Source: Sinomonas terrae
GTDB lineage: Bacteria; Actinomycetota; Actinomycetes; Actinomycetales; Micrococcaceae
Assembly: GCF_022539255.1 (NCBI RefSeq)
Contig: NZ_JAKZBV010000001.1
Coordinates: 1,178,001-1,242,000, forward strand
Direction of reading: 5' to 3'
DNA: 64,000 nt
The notes under the pieces were generated by a model that saw nothing but the letters and a program-made list of their open reading frames with translations, was not told the DNA's origin and did no database searches. Below are positions 42,854 through 50,323 of the stretch, one piece after another. The position numbers and the translations under genes were made by a program. How positions within the stretch are numbered: the first letter of the stretch is position 1; the number at the start of each line of letters is the position of its first letter.

Positions 42854-43453
42854 TCAGAGCCGCTGGTCGGAGACGGAATTGACCATGCCGTGCAGGGACG
42901 CCTCCAGGAATCGCACGATGTCGTCGGCGTTCGTCTCCCGCTCGATCGCCAGGCTGATCAGGGTCTCCTCGGCGAACGCGACCCAGGACCTCAGGGCGAC
43001 GCGCAGCAGCGTGGTGTCCGCCAGGCCAAGCTCGATGAAGGAATCGTACAGGCGCTCGGCGTTCAGGTCCCGTGACTCGTCCACGATCCTCCGCACCGCG
43101 GGGTCACCGCTGGCAGTGCCCCTGACCAACGAGAAGAAAGTTCCGCGGTGCTCCTGCACGAACACGACGATCCTCAGCAGCGTGTCCCGGATCCGCTCGC
43201 GCGGCTCGAGGTCTTGGCGGGGAACGCTGGCGACGAGCAGGCTGTCCCGCGCCGTCGTGACCACTGCGCGATGCATGCCCTGCCGGGTCTCGAAGTAGTG
43301 GAACACCAGCGGGCGCGAGACGCCTGCCCGGCGCGCGAGCTCGTCCATGGTCAGCTCGTCCAGCGCGTGGTCGGTCAGGAAGTTCACTCCGACCGCGATG
43401 AGCTGCGCCCTCCGGTCCTGAGGGCTGAGGCGGGCGCGCTGCGGTTCGGACAC
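42854..43453 (-). CDS. TetR/AcrR family transcriptional regulator
   Basis: A 199-residue TetR protein. The HTH is RRAQLIAVGVNFLTDHALDE, LTMDELARRAGVSRPLVFHY and FETRQGMHRAVV (residues about 14-65). The ligand domain is helical with no special motif. It is divergent from the DUF6230 gene, and a perfect 21-bp dyad overlaps that gene's -35 box, so it likely represses the three-gene cassette. Confidence 0.92.
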   Translation of the reverse strand: MSEPQRARLSPQDRRAQLIAVGVNFLTDHALDELTMDELARRAGVSRPLVFHYFETRQGMHRAVVTTARDSLLVASVPRQDLEPRERIRDTLLRIVVFVQEHRGTFFSLVRGTASGDPAVRRIVDESRDLNAERLYDSFIELGLADTTLLRVALRSWVAFAEETLISLAIERETNADDIVRFLEASLHGMVNSVSDQRL

Positions 43454-43489
43454 AGCAGAAAGTCTACTGATCGGCGTGTCTCCATCTCG

Positions 43490-43527
43490 GACTGCTATTG
43501 ACTAGCAGTCAACAGGCTGGGTATCTT
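43490..43527 (+). promoter_or_regulatory. TetR operator and promoter of the DUF6230 cassette
   Basis: Arms GACTGCTA (43490-43497) and TAGCAGTC (43503-43510) form a perfect dyad with a five-base centre. The centre begins the -35 hexamer TTGACT (43498-43503), and the -10 TATCTT (43522-43527) follows after 18 bases. Repressor binding would block the -35 region. Confidence 0.72.
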
Positions 43528-43574
43528 CGACCGAGTTCCCGCCGCTCGGGGCGGGCCCTGTTCCGGGAGGATCA

Positions 43575-44189
43575 ATGAAGTTCCCCTTCTCGCAGCGCGT
43601 CCGCAGGATGCATGCGTCCCACGCAGGCCGCATCATGCTCGTCGCTGTGCCCTCGGCCCTCGCCGCCTCACTCCTGATGGGCGGCGTCGCCGAGGGAGCG
43701 GTGCCCGTCTCCTTTGCCGTGTCCGGCAGCCAGTTCCAGATCGGCGCCTCCAAGCTCGACGGAACCGGGTTCTCCCAGTACGCCGGCGTCGCTAAGGACA
43801 CCGAAGGCAAGGAGCATCCGGTGGCGATCGCTAACATCAAGAGCGCCACCCTCTCCGACCTGTGCCAGGCCGTGGTCACGGAAACTCCGCTGGGCAAGGT
43901 GGGCGTGCTGATCAAGGCCGGCGGCGGCGGCAACCCCGCCTCGGCCTCCGACTTGCAGATAGGGATGACGGGGCTGAAGGGGGATGCGGCCTTCGGCAAC
44001 ATCCGCATCGGTGTGGACGCCTCGACGGTCAATACCGCGGCCAAGGGCTCCGTCGGCGACTTCGCGCAGGACTCCGGCAGCATCTCGATCTCCAACCTGC
44101 AGCAGACAGCCTGGAGCACGCAGGCCTCAGTGTTCACCCTGACCGGGATGAGCATGCAGCTGACGGATGGGTCCAAGGGATGCTTCTGA
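43575..44189 (+). CDS. DUF6230 family secreted/membrane-anchored protein
   Basis: A 204-residue protein with a basic N-terminus (RVRRMHASHAGR), a hydrophobic signal (IMLVAVPSALAASLLMGGVA) and an extracytoplasmic domain rich in Gly, Ser and Thr (VSFAVSGSQFQIGASKLDG, then ISISNLQQTAWSTQASVFTL). This matches the DUF6230 family known mainly from Streptomyces and relatives, where it sits beside a DUF6114 gene as here. Function is not established. GGGAGG lies seven bases upstream of the ATG. Two cysteines (in LCQAVV and at the C-terminal GCF) could pair. Confidence 0.85.
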   Translation: MKFPFSQRVRRMHASHAGRIMLVAVPSALAASLLMGGVAEGAVPVSFAVSGSQFQIGASKLDGTGFSQYAGVAKDTEGKEHPVAIANIKSATLSDLCQAVVTETPLGKVGVLIKAGGGGNPASASDLQIGMTGLKGDAAFGNIRIGVDASTVNTAAKGSVGDFAQDSGSISISNLQQTAWSTQASVFTLTGMSMQLTDGSKGCF

Positions 44190-44221
44190 GCAGCCGCGCG
44201 TCGACGACCACGGAGGACGGC

Positions 44222-44629
44222 ATGCCCGTGCAGTCCCCGAGCGCGACGGCGCCTGGACGGGCCGCCGGGCTCCGCAACTGGCGCCGCGGGCGGCCGTTCG
44301 TCGGCGGCCTGCTGGCTGGCCTCGGCGGGGTGGAGATGTTCTTCTCCGGGCAGCTCGATCTCGGCCACCTCCACATTCAGCTTGGGATCGAAGGGCTCCA
44401 GGCCACCGTCATCCCGATCGCGCTGGTGCTGCTGGGAGTCCTGTCGATCACCATGCCCGCACACCACGTCTTCTACGGAATCCTCACGCTCGTGGTGGCC
44501 ATCTACTCCCTCGTCGGCGTGAACATGGGCGGCTTCGTCATCGGCATGCTCCTCTCCGGGGTCGGCGGAGTCCTGGTCGTCGCGTGGATGGGTCCGCCAG
44601 GGGCCGAGCGGGCAAAGAGGGCAGAGTGA
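44222..44629 (+). CDS. DUF6114 family membrane protein
   Basis: A 135-residue protein with four predicted membrane segments: WRRGRPFVGGLLAGLGGVEM, IPIALVLLGVLSITMPAHHV, FYGILTLVVAIYSLVGVNMG and GFVIGMLLSGVGGVLVVAW. The start RGRPF-x-GG-LAGLGG-E is the DUF6114 hallmark. ATG 44222 has GGAGG upstream; ATG 44180 would overlap the DUF6230 gene. It probably forms a membrane partner for the DUF6230 protein. Confidence 0.83.
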   Translation: MPVQSPSATAPGRAAGLRNWRRGRPFVGGLLAGLGGVEMFFSGQLDLGHLHIQLGIEGLQATVIPIALVLLGVLSITMPAHHVFYGILTLVVAIYSLVGVNMGGFVIGMLLSGVGGVLVVAWMGPPGAERAKRAE

Positions 44630-45396
44630 ACGTGCGCCGCATCCGCGCCGTGGCCACCGTCCTGACCGGCTCGGTCCTCGCGTTGCCCCTCACCCTCGGA
44701 GCCGCTCGGGCCCCTGAGAGCGCCCCGACTGAGCTGTGCATGCCGCTCCTGATCTCCTGCGCCACCTCAACGCCGAGCCCCTCGGGGCAGGGGACTACCA
44801 CCCTGGGCCCGGCCGCCCCCGGGCCGCTCCCCACAGTCCCCGGCACCCTGCTGCCGGGCCCCGGCTCCAGCTCCAGCGCCCCGGCGGCCCCGGGCGTCGG
44901 GTCGACCGCAAGTCCGGCCCCCACCGCGACCCCCGAGCCCACGTCCAGCGCCCCGGTGGCGGCGCCCCGGGACAGCGGGACGCCGGTCTTCACCAAGACG
45001 CCAGCCTCGATGGGCTCCCAGAGCCTGTCCTTCACGGGCCTCAGCTCGGTCAGTATCGTGACCGTGCCGACCGCCGACGGCAGCGGCCAGCGCGCCCTGA
45101 AGATCACCGCGGACTCGATCACCATCACGGGCTTCACCCTCACCGTGCGGCACGCCACCGGCCCCGGCCTCGTCACGTCGGCGGACAAGATGGTGCTGAG
45201 CGGGCACGTCAGCGTCTATCTGGGGTCGGTCACCGGCACGACCTCCAACGGGCACAGCCTGTCGCTCGGCACCGATACGCCTCCGCCGCTCGACGACGTC
45301 GCGCCCGGGCTCCTCAGGGTCACCATGGGTCTCGTCGGGGCCACGGCAGACTCGATCAGCTACACCAACACCGACCAGCGGATGGTGCAGCCCTAG
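44626..45396 (+). CDS. Secreted protein with Pro/Ser/Thr-rich linker
   Basis: A 256-residue protein starting at GTG 44626, which overlaps the DUF6114 stop in GTGA. It has a signal peptide (VRRIRAVATVLTGSVLALPL), two cysteines soon after (TELCMPLLISCATS), a linker of about 70 residues rich in Pro, Ser, Ala and Thr, and a C-terminal beta-rich domain of about 120 residues (SLSFTGLSSVSIVTVPTADG, MVLSGHVSVYLGSVTGTTSN). The C-terminal half resembles the DUF6230 domain in composition and length, suggesting a duplicated fold. It completes the cassette. Function unknown. Confidence 0.75.
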   Translation: MNVRRIRAVATVLTGSVLALPLTLGAARAPESAPTELCMPLLISCATSTPSPSGQGTTTLGPAAPGPLPTVPGTLLPGPGSSSSAPAAPGVGSTASPAPTATPEPTSSAPVAAPRDSGTPVFTKTPASMGSQSLSFTGLSSVSIVTVPTADGSGQRALKITADSITITGFTLTVRHATGPGLVTSADKMVLSGHVSVYLGSVTGTTSNGHSLSLGTDTPPPLDDVAPGLLRVTMGLVGATADSISYTNTDQRMVQP

Positions 45397-45968
45397 CCTC
45401 CCTGCCGGGACCGGCCGCGGCGCTCCTGCGGGGGAGGCCCCGGCTCCTCCGCAGCCGGGTCTCCGAGCGCGTCGCTGAACCCCGGGCACCTTCGAACGCA
45501 CCATGGACTGTCGAAGCTGGCTGTGCCAGGTGCCGAGGTACTGGACTGGTCCTTCTTCAGAGTCGAATCCCTTGTCGGCCCTCCAGCTCAGGCTGCTGGT
45601 GTCCGGGCTGCCGCTGAACGGCCCCGGTGATCCCGAGCCGAGGTCACGGCGCGTGACCGATGAGCACAGGCTCGTCTATCTCCTCGACGGCATGGCCTAG
45701 TGATGCTGTCCCGGCACCACTACCGAGAAACTCTGCCTCCTGCGGTGGAGGCAGGGTCGAGCTGAGGTTCAGATCTTGTGCGTGCCGGCCCGGCTGCGCC
45801 GACCGCTGCGCTAGGCGCGTTTTTACGTTGGAGCGGCGGGTAGATCCTTGGTGGCGTGACTGCTGCGAAGGCATTCGGTCCGGCCAGACCCATCGAATCC
45901 GCAGGGACTCCCTATAAGCAGGGACTCCTGTAAATGGGCGACGGCGGGAGATGGGTAAGGAGGGTTCT
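45397..45968. other. 572-base gap with a toxin relic, otherwise empty
   Basis: Between the cassette and the channel gene. The only recognisable content is the YoeB relic at 45620-45723. The rest has no supported frame, RNA or repeat. Just before 45969 there is a strong Shine-Dalgarno AAGGAGGG for the channel. Confidence 0.6.
45620..45723 (+). pseudogene. YoeB-type toxin relic, C-terminal part, frameshifted
   Basis: The frame reads GPGDPEPRSRRVTDEHRLVY LLDG, close to the YoeB/Txe C-terminus (G-x-G-x-PEPL...WSRRI-x-x-EHRLVY). It then stops at TAG 45698-45700, but one frame over VMLSRHHY (45700-45723) supplies the expected ending with the catalytic-type His-Tyr. The segment between PEP and SRR is about ten residues too short. 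YoeB toxins are ribosome-dependent endoribonucleases; this copy cannot be functional and no antitoxin gene is visible upstream. Confidence 0.7.
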
Positions 45969-46904
45969 ATGCCCCGCATTCCTCGGTCTTCCCTCCCCGA
46001 TCGGGAGGAGATCCGCGATCGGCTCGACGGGTTCCTGAATCCGCCCCTGACGCTTGCCGGCGCCGCGATCGCACTCGTCGTCGTCTGCCAGATCGTCGCG
46101 CCTCCCGGCGTCCTGTGGGGTGCGGCACTCTGGGCGATTGCTGCCGGGCTTTACGTGCTGATCCTGCTCGACTTCGCCAGCAAGCTCGCCCTGTCGAGGG
46201 ACCGTGCCGCCTACCTGCGCACCCATTGGCCCGACGCGGTGTTCGCGGTGCTGCCTGTCCTGCGCCCGCTGACGTACCTTCGCCGCCTGCACGTCTACAG
46301 GCTGATCGAGTCCCTGTTCGCACTGTTCTTCGGACGGCACCCCGACGGAAGAACGGCGCGTCTGGGAATGACGATCTTCAAGCGCCGTCAGCTGGGCAAA
46401 CTGGGGCTCTCGACTCTGGTTCTCACCCTGATCTTCGCCGAATTGTTCTATCTAGCGGAGATCAACGCGAAGGGAAGTCAGATCTCGTCCTTCGGCGGTG
46501 CGCTCTGGTTCACGGCGTCCTACATCACGACCGTGGGCAGCGAGGTCTACCCGGTCACCTTCGCGGGAAGGCTGGTCGGTTGGGCCCTCATGATCTATGC
46601 CGTGACCGTCTTCACCTATCTGGCCGCCTCACTGGCCTCTGTCATGGTCGGCGGTGACAGGCAGCAGTCCGGCTCCGACCAGTCCGACGCCGACCAGTCC
46701 GGCTCCGACCAGACTTCGCCTGCGCCCGCCTCCGCCCCTGCCGCCCCGACGAACAACGGCGCTCGATCGTCGTCGGCCCCTTCGAAGCCGTCCGAGAGAG
46801 GAACGGGCGACGACGAGGAGCAGGCACGAGAACTGCTCCGTCAGGCCGAGGAACTGCTGGCACGTGCTCAGGCCCTGCTCGGCCCCGCAAGTGGACCGGA
46901 ATAG
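45969..46904 (+). CDS. Voltage-gated-channel-like protein with unusual selectivity filter
   Basis: A 311-residue membrane protein with segments near residues 28-46, 50-72, 148-165 and 203-225, and an arginine-bearing helix VLPVLRPLTYLRRLHVYRLI (95-114) that resembles an S4 voltage sensor. The pore region FTASYITTVGSEVYPVTFAG RL fits the K-channel pattern T-x-G-y-G-D...P...GR, but GYGD is replaced by GSEV (filter TTVGSEVYP, residues 187-195). The tail from residue 230 has SD-rich repeats (SGSDQSDADQSGSDQ) and a Glu/Leu helix ELLRQAEELLARAQALL. ATG 45969 is set by the strong GGAGGG four bases upstream. Confidence 0.85.
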   Translation: MPRIPRSSLPDREEIRDRLDGFLNPPLTLAGAAIALVVVCQIVAPPGVLWGAALWAIAAGLYVLILLDFASKLALSRDRAAYLRTHWPDAVFAVLPVLRPLTYLRRLHVYRLIESLFALFFGRHPDGRTARLGMTIFKRRQLGKLGLSTLVLTLIFAELFYLAEINAKGSQISSFGGALWFTASYITTVGSEVYPVTFAGRLVGWALMIYAVTVFTYLAASLASVMVGGDRQQSGSDQSDADQSGSDQTSPAPASAPAAPTNNGARSSSAPSKPSERGTGDDEEQARELLRQAEELLARAQALLGPASGPE

Positions 46905-47501
46905 CTCGAAGGCGTGAACGCCGCCGGCGGCGTCGCAAGCCGTCGGATATGCTCTCGCCGAGCGCGCATCTGCGCCGGTGGCAGCACGCGCTCTTTGCGG
47001 AGCGCCCGCGTCGCTCCGCCGGGACGAGCGAGGCGCTAATGCCTCGTCAGGAACCCTTCCACGACCGCCTGATCGATCTCGCGGCCCGGCTCATCGACGG
47101 ACGCCGGCTCTGGGAGACGATGAAGGAGAACGCTCGGAATGCGAACTTCCAGGACGACGGCGGTGGCCTTCACCATGTTCTCAATGGCGCGCGAGACGGC
47201 TCTTAGCGATCACGCACTTGGCCTCTATCAGGGAGGATCGATGCTGTATTTCGTGCGCAACGCGCTTGAACCGGAGGCGGACAAGGGCATGCTCGGGCTT
47301 CAGGAGGACGTCGAGGATTCGGGTCTCTCGGAGTATTTCGATCAGGACCCAGACCAAGGAAGGATCAGTGCCGTCTGGTCTGTGACCATGGGGTCGCCGC
47401 GTTCGTCGAGTCAGCCACGACCCACGCCGCCTTCACTACGGATGCCCTGACCCTCGACAGCGTGGCCCGCCGAATACTCGGCCTCAAGGAGGAATCAACA
47501 T
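46905..47501. other. Gap with two doubtful small frames
   Basis: Two plus-strand frames can be read: 47041-47206 (MPRQEPFHDRLIDLAARLID, 54 codons) and 47139-47450 (103 codons, containing GLYQGGSMLYFVRNALEPEA). They overlap by 68 bases and neither has a good ribosome binding site or a family I recognise. The acidic middle of the second (DVEDSGLSEYFDQDPDQGR) looks protein-like, so it may be a decayed gene. I do not call either as real. Confidence 0.35.
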
Positions 47502-47984
47502 ATGACGTCCGGCCGCGCTTCCCTCTCTGATTCCGCGTGGACCCACCCGCTCTCAAGGCCGTTTGCGATCATCGGCACACTCGCCGTGGTCGGCGGCGGC
47601 TTGCTTTCCGCGATTACCGCTGCGGAACCCAGTTATCACGCCAGCTGGGCAGTTGCGTATATCGTTCTCGTGATTGGTGCGGCCCAGATCACACTCGGAG
47701 TGGCTCAGACCTCCCTCACCGATGCGGCGGTTCGGGGCCGCACCGTTGCGTGGGAGGCTATCTGCTGGAATCTCGGTAATGCCCTCGTGCTCGTCGGCAC
47801 TCTGGTTGGCGCCACGGCCATCCTGTATGCCGGCATCGTCCTTTTTCTCGTGGCGCTCGTTGTATTCGCGGTCGCGCTCCGACACGGCCGCCGGGGGATC
47901 TTGCGCGGGGTCGCGTGGCTGGTCATCGTGGTCCTCTTCGTCAGCGCGCCCGTCGGCGTTATCATCCAAGCTCTCACGGGTTGA
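47502..47984 (+). CDS. Four-segment membrane protein of unknown function
   Basis: A 160-residue protein with membrane segments near residues 20-40, 50-70, 90-118 and 132-155, short loops and no cysteine or charged catalytic pattern. AAGGAGGA lies eight bases upstream of the ATG, which supports a real gene. No family is recognised. Confidence 0.75.
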   Translation: MTSGRASLSDSAWTHPLSRPFAIIGTLAVVGGGLLSAITAAEPSYHASWAVAYIVLVIGAAQITLGVAQTSLTDAAVRGRTVAWEAICWNLGNALVLVGTLVGATAILYAGIVLFLVALVVFAVALRHGRRGILRGVAWLVIVVLFVSAPVGVIIQALTG

Positions 47985-48106
47985 GGTGACGGGCCCGGTG
48001 CTCCCTCACGCACCGAATTGGGTCGTGGCCGGACCCGCCACTCCTAGTGGCCTACCCTCGGGTAGGGTTCCAAAACCCACCGACTCGCACCTCTGTGAGG
48101 CTGCCG

Positions 48107-48976
48107 TCAGCCCTCATGGGACTGCTGGGACGCCGCGGCGTTCGCGTCTAGGTCCGAGAGTTCGAGCTGGACCGCTGGCCGGGCTGGGAAGGGGCGACTC
48201 GACCGTGGTCGTAGATCAGGGCCGACATGGATCAGCTCGCCGGAGTCCATGAGACGCCACCGCGGATCGTCGTCCATCCGCTTCGTGGCGACGAGGACGC
48301 GATCCGAGATGTCGTGGCTGCGGACGCTGATGCGAGGGCTCGTGGCCTCAAGGACATGGGAAGCCGTGGCTGGCCCGGCGTGGTCCTCCCGTACGTAGAG
48401 CTCGTGCGACTCGGGATAGCGCAGGGCCCACAAGTCAGTGGCCGTCGTGATGATGAAGTTCAGGCTGAAGATCGGTAGTTTTCCCGCCATCCACGAAACG
48501 GCGTTGACGATACCTTCCTCAAGGTTCCCATTGGCGTGACGGGTTTCGGCGGTGATGAGGGCGAACATGCGCTCACTGTCAGTCTCACCATGCACAAGCC
48601 CTGCCCCTCCTACATCCTCGAGCCGCCGCTCAAGCTTGTCCAGCCCAGCGAAGGCTCCATTGTGTGCGAAGAGCCTGCCGGCCTGCTCGAACGGATGGGT
48701 GTTGGCGTAGGTGTGCGCCCCCGTGCTTGCGTACCGAACATGGGCGATGAAGGTGGTGCTTTCGAGGCTGCGGGCTTCCCGGGCGAACGCTCGGTCCTGC
48801 CAAGCGGCCAAGGCTTGCTTCTCCACCCTCGGTCGTCCCTCTGGGGTGAAGACGCCCACGCCCGTTCCGTCAGGCTCTCGGCGGCTCTGCTCCAAGAGGC
48901 TTGACGGGGCATTCAGCAGCCAGAAGGTTGCCTTGGCTCGCGCCCGTCCTGAATGAAGTCCGAACAGTCGGCACAT
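48107..48976 (-). CDS. Class II glutamine amidotransferase
   Basis: A 289-residue Ntn-type amidotransferase of the YafJ-like family. Nucleophile Cys2 follows the start (MCRLFGLHSG); other site residues are in HVRYASTGAHTYANTHPF, GRLFAHNGAFAGL and GETDSERMFALI. It has a glutaminase domain only, with no synthetase or isomerase domain. The acceptor is unknown. ATG 48976 is fixed by the need for Cys at position 2 and has GGGAGGGG just upstream; an upstream in-frame extension is rejected. Confidence 0.93.
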   Translation of the reverse strand: MCRLFGLHSGRARAKATFWLLNAPSSLLEQSRREPDGTGVGVFTPEGRPRVEKQALAAWQDRAFAREARSLESTTFIAHVRYASTGAHTYANTHPFEQAGRLFAHNGAFAGLDKLERRLEDVGGAGLVHGETDSERMFALITAETRHANGNLEEGIVNAVSWMAGKLPIFSLNFIITTATDLWALRYPESHELYVREDHAGPATASHVLEATSPRISVRSHDISDRVLVATKRMDDDPRWRLMDSGELIHVGPDLRPRSSRPFPARPAVQLELSDLDANAAASQQSHEG

Positions 48977-49242
48977 CGCCCCTCCCAGCGCCTTTTTGAC
49001 GGCGGGTGTCGTCGACAGTTGGCCACACTCTACTCGCCCACCGCCTACAGTTCGGAACACGAGTGATGGCTCCAAGATTGCTGACGGTTCGCCGAATCCT
49101 CTTGGCACTGGGACGCGGTAGAGGAAGCTTTCTCTATGGGGACTCGTCTTCACCGGCCGGTAGCGGGGCCGAGGGAAGGCGGGTCCCCATACTGCCCCAT
49201 CCTGGGCCATGGCCCCGGCGCACTGAGCAGAAACCTGCTCGC

Positions 49243-49383
49243 TCAGCACAGCGGCGAGACGGTCTGATCGACCGCGGCCTGCAGGCTCCGGCGGATCAGC
49301 TCCTGCTCGTTGAACGCTGGAATGACGATCGAGACTTGGCGCACCAAGCTGGTCGACGTTCCGCTCAGCCCCTCGCCACCCAT
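49243..49383 (-). pseudogene. Glycosyltransferase family 2 N-terminal fragment
   Basis: A 46-codon frame (from ATG 49383) contains VRQVSIVIPAFNEQELIRRS LQAAVDQT, the nucleotide-sugar-binding start of a GT2 enzyme, and then stops (TVSPLC, TGA). A GT2 protein needs at least 200 residues more. The bases beyond do not continue the fold in any frame, so this is a truncated remnant. Confidence 0.75.
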
Positions 49384-49412
49384 CCGGTCTCTCCTCCCGC
49401 TTTCCGCCCGGC

Positions 49413-50192
49413 CTACGTCCGCGGTGCCTCTCCGAGAGCCGAGCGAAGAGCTGCGGGATCGAATGTGCCTTGCTCCCGAACCGCAGCAGCCCATCGTCCA
49501 GGATCAGTCAGATGCTCGCGGGCAAAGGCTGCGACTGGGTCCGCAGGTTCGTGCATGGATGCCCACCCGAGGTAGGGAAGATTGCGTTCGTAGGCGAGGA
49601 CGAACGTCATCAGGAACGCCCCGGCGCGCTCGCGAAGATCGTCGTCTGCCGCGAGGTAATCGATCTGTGGGAGGGCAGCAAGGGCGAACGCTTCCGTGTC
49701 CTCGGTCGCGTCTTCCGGCGGCCTGGGAACCTCACCGGTTTCGAAGACCTTCAGGGCCACGGGAAGAGCATTGTCCCTTAACTCATCGCCCTGGTCATCA
49801 CAGATGCCGTCGAGGACCTCCCTATAAGCAAGCGTGTTGGCGACGTTCGCAGACATGATGCTGCAGGCGGCGCCCAAGGACGTCTCGCCGTCGTCCTCCC
49901 TTTTTTCTTGACTCATGAATCCGTCCGCCACGGTGCTGGCAAGCATCCCCACGGCTTCACAGATCTGATGCCTCGCCGCGGGCGTCGCAGCGGGAAAGTC
50001 ACCGGCAAGCGTCTGCAACGTACGGGGCGGTAGGAGCGCCAGTGCAGTTCGGGCGGTCGGTTCGTCTGTCGGCCAGAGGCGTCCATCGAAACCCATCAGG
50101 GTCCCGGTCTCGGGGTCGGCAAGGGGGCAGAGCATGGACAGGACGTCGTGTGCTTTGTCGGCGTGGGTCACCCTCACTGTCTCCCCGCTCAT
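49413..50192 (-). CDS. Hypothetical protein
   Basis: A 259-residue soluble protein I do not recognise. It starts MSGETVRVTHADKAHDVLSM, has ETGTLMGFDGRLWPTDEPTA, a helical acidic middle (REVLDGICDDQGDELRDNAL) and ends with VREQGTFDPAALRSALGEAP. There is no signal peptide or membrane segment. The ATG at 50192 is used; an in-frame TTG four codons upstream is less likely. It lies between a GT2 fragment and the GH42 operon terminator. Codon use is normal for the region. Confidence 0.7.
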   Translation of the reverse strand: MSGETVRVTHADKAHDVLSMLCPLADPETGTLMGFDGRLWPTDEPTARTALALLPPRTLQTLAGDFPAATPAARHQICEAVGMLASTVADGFMSQEKREDDGETSLGAACSIMSANVANTLAYREVLDGICDDQGDELRDNALPVALKVFETGEVPRPPEDATEDTEAFALAALPQIDYLAADDDLRERAGAFLMTFVLAYERNLPYLGWASMHEPADPVAAFAREHLTDPGRWAAAVREQGTFDPAALRSALGEAPRT

Positions 50193-50267
50193 CGCGGCTC
50201 TCAACCCATTGGATCGGCAGCTTCTGTCGACGAGGCAAGCGGACGCACCAAGGATCCGGAGGGCCCA

Positions 50268-50307
50268 GAGGGGCCCGGAGTCCGTTTTATTGGAGTCCGG
50301 GCTCCTC
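50268..50307 (-). terminator. Terminator of the GH42 operon
   Basis: Arms at 50268-50283 (GAGGGGCCCGGAGTCC) and 50292-50307 (GGAGTCCGGGCTCCTC) pair at 14 of 16 positions, with the loop GTTTTATT. It lies 16 bases past the GH42 stop. Confidence 0.7.
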
Positions 50308-50323
50308 TCGATTGAGGAGGATC

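Noticed and set aside
47041..47450. Two small overlapping genes
   Set aside because: No ribosome binding site or family match; listed as a doubtful stretch instead of as genes.
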